Below are positions 58,401-64,000 of a DNA stretch of 64,000 nt, piece by piece. Numbering within the stretch: the stretch's first letter is position 1; the number at the start of each line of letters is the position of its first letter. A model generated the notes under the pieces. The model ran no database searches. It saw nothing but the letters and a program-made list of their open reading frames with translations, and was not told the origin of the DNA. A program made the position numbers and the translations under genes. Source of the stretch: Lepidurus packardi (lineage: Eukaryota; Arthropoda; Branchiopoda; Notostraca; Triopsidae); the NCBI GenBank assembly GCA_023053545.1, contig JAKZAN010000005.1, forward strand, positions 6,200,001 through 6,264,000. Reading direction: 5' to 3'.

Positions 58401-59832
58401 ATCAAGTACAGTGTGTTGAATCCTTTAAGACCACGGTGTACTGCAAGTATTTGATCATTTTTTGTCAAAAGATGGCACTGATGTTATACAATTTATCATT
58501 GTAATGTCATAAACTATAAACATGAAATGGAAAGAAACAGAAAGAGATAACTGAAAAATTACTTTTCTAGTAATATCCTAATAACCAAGAGATTTTGATA
58601 AATGTTTTATTTAAAAGTAAGAATATTGTATTTATCTTACGAATGAAATTAATAGATGTAAAATGGCAAAAGCATTTCAAATAAAACTTGTCATTTAAAA
58701 TTTGATCAAATTCGGAAAGTGTCCTTAAAAAGGCCTTACAAAAATAGTTTTCTCAGCATGGGATTTCATTAAAAGTTTTACTGCGTCGAGCCACTAGCCT
58801 CGGCTATATTTTACTACACGTTCCAAAATTCTAATACTTCCCAAACTTGCTCCCATAGCTCTGAAAGGCAGAATACGGGAAGTATTAAGGTCGTAGTGGA
58901 TGAAAGAGTAAAAGGAGTTGTATCGAAACAGTTTTAGATTCAAGATATGTCCATAATCGAAAAGGTCGTGCTCGCCATCTGTCAGCCACGTCAACTATCA
59001 TCAAAGTCGCTAAAGGCAGAAAAAAAAATCGGAAAACGTAGACAGTGAAGAAAAGAATAGTAAAAGGGACTGAAAAAAGAAAAGAATAAAAAAGAAAGAA
59101 AACGGGAAAAGGCAATTTTCTTTAACCGCTCCAAGAACTTCTGGTTTTGCCTAGTCCCTTCTTAGAAGTTTCCACAGATTCTAGCTAGTCAAATGCTAGC
59201 GAGCAAGGTGACTGCTATTTTCAAAGAGCCAAAGTCCTTTGATCATGCGGCTTTTTGGAGGCTTGTGCTGCTCCTAGCCAGAAAATGACTGTACTCTCAA
59301 TTTCTGTTCACTCTAAGTTCTAAGAAACCCCAAAACCCAGAGCAACCAAAGGGGAAAAAATACTAAAAAAGCCGCGAAATTGAAATTAGACGACTATTCA
59401 AACCCCCTAAACCCTCCATCTAAAGGCTGAGGTATATATAGTGCCAACATTAGCATATTGACGACTTTGGAACTTGAAAACACATTCGAGTCGGCAATCT
59501 CCTCGGTGACTAATCGTTAAAATCGCTAAATAAACTTTCCCAAACTTAACATTTCTAGGAAATTGCAGTGAGTAACAGTAGTAAAAAGAAAAAGCGAATT
59601 ACGTTCCATAAACCTATCTCGTATTCTACAGCTTTCCATTCTACGGGAAGAAATTCCGCGAAAGAACTATAACTTACAGTTTTGTATCTTTCCATTACAG
59701 GATATGTCCGAGTACCGGTGTGAATCCGGAGCTCCGCCGGTGTACGAGCCGCACAAGCCAATTACCGGAGTTATTGGTGCTTCCTTTAGCACGACGTCTA
59801 TCATGGTAGCCAATATCCTGCGTCTTTTCAAG
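49478..59832 (+). CDS. metabotropic glutamate receptor, group III type, 5' part only
   Basis: This is the start of a second class C receptor gene, with only its first two recognisable exons in the window (49478-50308 and 59701-59832, phase-0 junction, 9.4-kb intron). Exon 1 carries the flytrap start: GGLFPMHEH, then KEEKGIQRLEAMLYALDLLN and LDTCSSETYALDKSMEFVR. Exon 2 continues with RCESGAPP and GVIGASFSTTSIMVANILRL. The pattern RC.SG.PP...GVIGAS.S..SIMVANILRLFK is typical of vertebrate mGluR4/6/7/8. The Lys and Arg of KGIQR fit the group III ligand site. The Met at 49478 is the first in frame, but it leaves about 130 residues before a hydrophobic segment (LGFHFLSLIFFSIVQSGW) that looks like the true signal sequence. 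Either there is a long leader, or an upstream exon splices in at the pyrimidine-rich CGTGCAAAG near 49910. The next expected exon (IPQ...) was not found before the window ends. Confidence 0.85.
50832..51377 (-). mobile_element. MITE-like element with TTAA flanks, full copy (546 bp)
   Basis: The ends are AGCTCCTGTATACCTCAGC and GCTAAGGTATACGGGAGCC, which are inverted repeats of each other. TTAA stands immediately outside both ends (50828-50831 and 51378-51381), as expected for the piggyBac-type target duplication. No open frame of transposase size is present, so it is non-autonomous. It is reversed relative to the copies at 60.7 and 63.5 kb. It contains a 24-nt palindrome (51288-51311) that those copies lack. 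Confidence 0.85.
51288..51311. repeat. 24-nt palindrome inside the MITE copy
   Basis: AGTATAAAGGT, then AA, then ACCTTTATACT: perfect 11-base arms. The two other long copies have a different short sequence at this place, so it is specific to this copy. Confidence 0.8.
54310..54567 (-). repeat. dispersed repeat family B, copy 2 (reverse)
   Basis: Compared with the reverse complement of 57153-57445, it shares a GGTCATGACGTCACAGACG-like block, CCATGG(T)...TTTACT, GACGTCAGAAAGC and GAAAAGGAAA in the same order. The middle is replaced by a perfect hairpin at 54389-54429. Confidence 0.55.
54389..54429. repeat. perfect 19-bp inverted repeat with a 3-nt loop
   Basis: The left arm CGAACAGTAAGTACAGTTC (54389-54407) and right arm GAACTGTACTTACTGTTCG (54411-54429) are exact reverse complements around TTC. 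As RNA or extruded DNA it would form a near-blunt hairpin. The stem is short for a miRNA precursor. Confidence 0.95.
57153..57445 (+). repeat. dispersed repeat family B, copy 3
   Basis: The best preserved of the three copies. It contains TGACGTGGCTTTC, TGACGTCACAGACG and the near-palindrome GGTAACCATGGTAAC. No terminal inverted repeats or target duplications could be assigned. Confidence 0.6.
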
Positions 59833-60715
59833 GTAAGCACTCGTGTTAAAAGAAAAACGAGTCAGAGAGAGCTATAGCGTTAAACATTGCGCCAAAATTT
59901 GAAACTTTTGTGAGCAGTTCCGCCTTCTATACGAGCTAAGGAAAATTCACTTAAGGAGAGGCTGGGACCTTAAGTGGAATTCTTTCCAAAGGAAAACAAC
60001 GGGAACATCGTTTACTAGTTTTTTCATGATTTCCTTGTTCGAGATCCTCCACAGATAACTTAAGAGGAAGAGAGAAAAAGTCGAGGCGGATGGTACATTG
60101 TAGAAATCCATCTCATACAAAACGTCAGATATTTTTATGCACTTTAACAAAACAATGCGAGCATATATTTGTATATAAAATACAATAGTAATAATAAGAA
60201 TACATGGGAGATCTCTTTGAAGAACTTCTAGAATCTTCAAACTTAAGAGAAGAAAGGCTATATGCCTTTCCTAATTAAGCTTCGCTATTACTGCCTGCTC
60301 TCACAGTAATGAGAAAACCTTTCGTGTAGTACTTGCTTAAGCCCGTACTGGCTTTTCTACTTTAAGAAGTTGTCTTGAAGAACGCCTAATTTCGGTTGGT
60401 AAGCTTAGTAATTAACCTTTCTTTAAAAAAGCCACTGGACCCAAACATCTTTTACTCGTTGCCTAATTGTTTTTCTTCGTGCTCCATATACCTTCTCCTG
60501 GGAACGATTACAGAGGAAAACTTTTATTTCCAATTAGCGTCGAATAATCAAGAACGATTTCTCGAGTGTGCTTAAAAGCACTTATGACTTTATGCCTTCT
60601 GCTTTATACAATTTACAACTTTGGAAGGTCATTCAGGAATATAACAGAATAACTGTTGCAGCATTCGAGTTTCTGAGCCATCCACAACTTCATAGGAAAG
60701 GAAAGAAAACATTAA

Positions 60716-61245
60716 AACTCCCGTCTACCTTAGCTTATTGATGGGAAAGAGTCGCAGATGGCACTGACGTTTGTTATTGTTTCGCGAAAGCCTTGCGTAA
60801 GAAAGTAAGAAAAGAAATAGATAGCTAATTGCCGGTAATGTTTCTACGTTTGTTTTGCTTCTGAAAAGTACAACTTGCCACCAAAGTTTACTGTAGCAGC
60901 ACGATGTCCCAAATCAAGTCGTCGAACTTTCAGAACAAGATTTCTCGAAAGCGGCTTGTCAGATTTGAAAGCAAACTGAAACAAAAGTTTTCTTTTATTA
61001 GCAGCTAATGCACAATTAAAGAACAGAGTTTTAGGCAACGTATTTCCCATAGTCGCAAAATTAATTCGCATATTGCTAATTTAATACTTATTGATAAAAA
61101 AAAATTGCATTGGTTATGCACTACCTGTTAGCAAGCTCAAGATTTCTGCCAAAGAATTTTTTCATTAAATTCACTAGTTTTCTCAGAAGATTGTTCAAAA
61201 TTCCCAATGCTAAACGCCTATACCGAGCTAAGGTATACGGGAGCT
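60716..61245 (+). mobile_element. MITE-like element with TTAA flanks, full copy (530 bp)
   Basis: Begins AACTCCCGTCTACCTTAGC and ends GCTAAGGTATACGGGAGCT. About 17 of 19 terminal bases pair as inverted repeats. TTAA flanks both ends (60712-60715 and 61246-61249). Internal landmarks shared with the other copies include TAGCTAATTGCCGG, TTTTGCTTCTGAAAAGTAC and AATCAAGTCGTC. No transposase frame, hence non-autonomous. Confidence 0.87.
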
Positions 61246-63452
61246 TTAATCTATTTACAAAAAACTTGTCAATCTTTTCCTAAACAAAAATCCTCTCTTG
61301 CTATATCACCTTAATTAAAACTTTGGGAAATGTAATCAGCAGTTTCTCGTGTTTCGCCACATTTCTTGTACAGAAATATGTGCTGCGTTCCAGGGAATGT
61401 CTTGACCAAAGAAGTCTGCCGAGCTACTGACGTCTCTGGTTTCTCTCTTGCTCTTTTTTTCTTCTTTTCTTCTTTCTCTTTTGAGCTATAAATTACCTAA
61501 GTTACACCAGAGCCCTGAGGATAAGCTACGAAAAAACCAACACAAGTTCTTCAATTCCCCCAAAAAGAAATTTGAGTTTAACCTAGTGAATCCCCCGAGT
61601 CTACCCTAGCCTCTTTAGCTCAATGTAAAAGGGTTTTAACGTTCGCTTGCACGATTTTCGATTAAGACCTTGTTGAAAAACATAAACGTTGCTATACTCT
61701 TAAAAATAGCCTAAAATCTCGCGCCAAGTTCGTATCTACTTGTTTTCTTATCGGAAATCTTGCAAAACTGCCCAATGGAGATAAGGGATTTCTTGCCCCC
61801 CTCCAAAAAAAGAATCCAATCCTATTTCAACTAACTTAAGATATTTGGGTTTGCGATCCTTTAGACCAAGTTTTGATTTCTCTCTCCAAAAAATTTAAAT
61901 CAAGAAATCTTGTCAGAAGCGATAAGAGGATCGCCATAAGCTTGAGGCCAAAGAGGGGGGAAAGAAACGAAAGAGAGAAGTCTCCAGAAGAAATCTTCAG
62001 CATGCAGAAACAGACGTTGCCCAAGTTTTGATCCAATAGAACAGCAAAATGGGCGTTATACTTTAACGCCCCCAATGGCAGGCTGACAAGGCTTGCCATC
62101 GCTTGTGCAGACAGCGCTGGGAGCAAAGTTTTCGATGTTCCCATGCTTCAAAAGCATATCTTCCTAGCTTTAGGGGCTCGGGGTTAAAAATGAAGCTGCT
62201 GAGAGAATATCGGAAGAAAGAAACTTTCTCTCCCTAATAAAAAAAGGAAAACTTAAAGGAAGAAGACAAAAGGTGAACGTATACTTTAGCCTCTAATGGG
62301 GTTTTGACATGAAGAAATTACGTGGTCGATTACATGAAAGCCATACGAAATTTTGTTCTCCTTCTTCAGGAAATTCAGAAGCAAGTAGTGGAAGTGCCAT
62401 GGATGTCTCGAGCGTGACTGTTTTACGTTTAGCACGTCTCTATTTATCAATTTGGGATTAAATTTGCATTTCCGTTTCGTTAAAGACCGATACAATTGAA
62501 ATCTTGAGTCGTTCAAACACAATACATATTTTTTTTTCCTTTGAGAGGGGTAGAGAATTTGAATGTTAGTGCTATGCAAAATAGGCTTCGTGCGGTTCGC
62601 GAGTTATTGCACATTTATTTCACTAAAATTACTGGGAAAGAAATTGCGTCATAAGAATTCTGAACATGTACAAATTTATAGCGTGTTTTACGCTACATTT
62701 CCTAAAAGCGATAAAGGAAATCCCATGAAAAGTTTTAAGAGCAGAGTGAAAGTGATTAACGAATTAAGCGTATAAATAAGTCGCGTGAAAAGTATGTTTT
62801 GCAGCAACAGTTAACAACCATTTACATGAAAGGGAAGCACTTACTTCAGCACAGGCCTGCTCCCTGACATCAAATTAAAAAAACACCGAAGATACGCCCA
62901 AGAATGGGAAAAAAGCATCCTCTCCGACAATGAAATATTCCGGTTTAAGTATATTTTGTGAATTATTGGCGCGGATACTTTTTGCTGGTTATATTCCTTT
63001 TCACTTTAAAAGCAGCTCACGCCACCAGAGCTGAAGCTGAGTCGAGTTCGATTCATTGTTGGCACTAAGTACTTTTTGCAAAACCATGCGACGTCAGAAC
63101 AGATTGGTATCGAGAGGGCTATTCAGCTACAGATCGTGGCGATGTCATCATTCAGCGGAAATAAGTTCATTGTTGGTTTAGGAAAGACTTCCATCGGAAT
63201 CGGGTGAGGACAAGCAACAAGACTCTCATTAAAGAACAAAACAGTCAAATAAAGCTTACTTTAAATTAGTCTTGGATGTTTAGAACTATTCTTACTATGA
63301 TCCTGAGTAACTCTCACAAGTTATACTGTTTCAAAATCGATTAATTAATTTCACATTTTCTGTTTAGCCGTTCAGGAGTTGCTACCTTGTTACATTGTGA
63401 CGTATGGGACTTGACACTGCCTGGTTTACAAAGCGTCTAGATGTATTCAATG

Positions 63453-63978
63453 AATGCTCCTGTATTCCTTAGCTTATTGATGGGAAACAGTCACAGGTGG
63501 CACTGACGTCTGTTAGTGTTTTGAGAAAGCCTTGTGTAAGAAATTAAAAAAGAAACGTATAGCTAATTGCCGGCAAAGTTTCTACGCTTGTTTTGCTTCT
63601 GAAAAGTACGACTTGTCGCTACAGTTTGCTGTAACAGCACAATGTACCAAATCAAGTCGTCAAGCTTTCGGAATAAGATTTTTTGAAAAACGGCTTGTGA
63701 GGTTGTCAGAAAACTATCTAAAGCAAAAAAAAAATATATTAGCAGCTAGTCCGCAAGCGAAGGACAGATTTTTAGGTAACGTATTTATCATAGTTGCAAA
63801 TTTCATTTGCATATGGCTAATTAATTGCTCGTTGGAAAAAATCGTGCATTGGTTGTGCACTACCTGGTAGCAAACTCAAGAGTCTTGTAAAAATATTTTT
63901 TTCCTGAAATGCACTGGTTTTCTCAAAGAAGAGTTCCGAAATTCCCCATGCTAATCGCCTATACCGAGCTAAAAGGGA
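63453..63978 (+). mobile_element. MITE-like element, third long copy with degraded right end
   Basis: Clearly similar over its whole length to the copy at 60716-61245, with the same order of landmarks. The left end CTCCTGTATTCCTTAGC is recognisable but not preceded by TTAA. The right end stops at CCGAGCTAAAAGGG followed by ATTAAAG, so the terminal repeat there is decayed. Confidence 0.8.
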
Positions 63979-64000
63979 TTAAAGAATTCTCATTCCTACG

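Larger units (their letters stand above)
50309..59700 (+). other. 9.4-kb intron 1 of the group III mGluR gene
   Basis: It holds a full MITE-like element (50832-51377, reverse) and two copies of repeat family B (54310-54567 reverse, 57153-57445 forward), with a perfect hairpin inside the first. Four TGACGTCA octamers occur (53312, 54005, 54326 and 57264). No internal gene was supportable on either strand. Confidence 0.6.
59833..64000 (+). other. intron 2 (incomplete) of the group III mGluR gene
   Basis: A GTAAGC donor at 59833 opens the intron, and no matching acceptor with the expected flytrap sequence was found before the window ends. Two same-direction MITE-like copies, about 2.2 kb apart, occupy roughly a quarter of it. 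Confidence 0.6.

Overview
The window reads as an A+T-rich animal nuclear genome, most likely an arthropod and plausibly a crustacean. All recognisable genes are intron-rich with GT/AG splice sites. The receptor at 24-40 kb resembles insect mGluRA, and small genes have introns of about 50-80 bp beside multi-kilobase introns in the receptor genes. This taxonomic call is inference. Gene models were built by hand from splice signals, reading phase and protein family knowledge, without alignment.

Layout. (1) 561-2788, minus strand: a six-exon gene for a secreted, heavily glycosylated, Ser/Thr-rich protein of unknown function. (2) 2.8-5.3 kb: mostly empty, with a degraded LINE-like fragment at 3805-4158. 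(3) 5.3-12.9 kb: three complete annexin genes in tandem on the plus strand (332, 330 and 332 aa). Each carries an in-frame microexon that interrupts repeat I. (4) 14.1-17.0 kb, plus: a complete DNAJC2/zuotin gene (J domain, zuotin homology region, two SANT domains). (5) 17.0-24.1 kb: no supportable gene. (6) 24.1-39.9 kb, plus: a complete nine-exon group II-type metabotropic glutamate receptor (896 aa) with two introns of 5.6 and 6.3 kb. (7) 39.9-49.5 kb: no firm gene. (8) 49.5-59.8 kb, plus: the first two recognisable exons of a second, group III-type metabotropic glutamate receptor, which runs off the window.

Repeats. A family of about 530-546 bp elements with terminal inverted repeats and TTAA flanks (MITE-like, piggyBac-type target) has two full copies, one with a degraded right end and one fragment. 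A second dispersed family of about 290 bp has three copies, one carrying a perfect 19-bp hairpin.

Functionally this is an ordinary set of animal genes: Ca2+-dependent membrane binding, ribosome-associated chaperoning, and glutamate signalling. The most original observation is the conserved annexin microexon, which lengthens the loop between the repeat I calcium-binding elements in all three paralogues.
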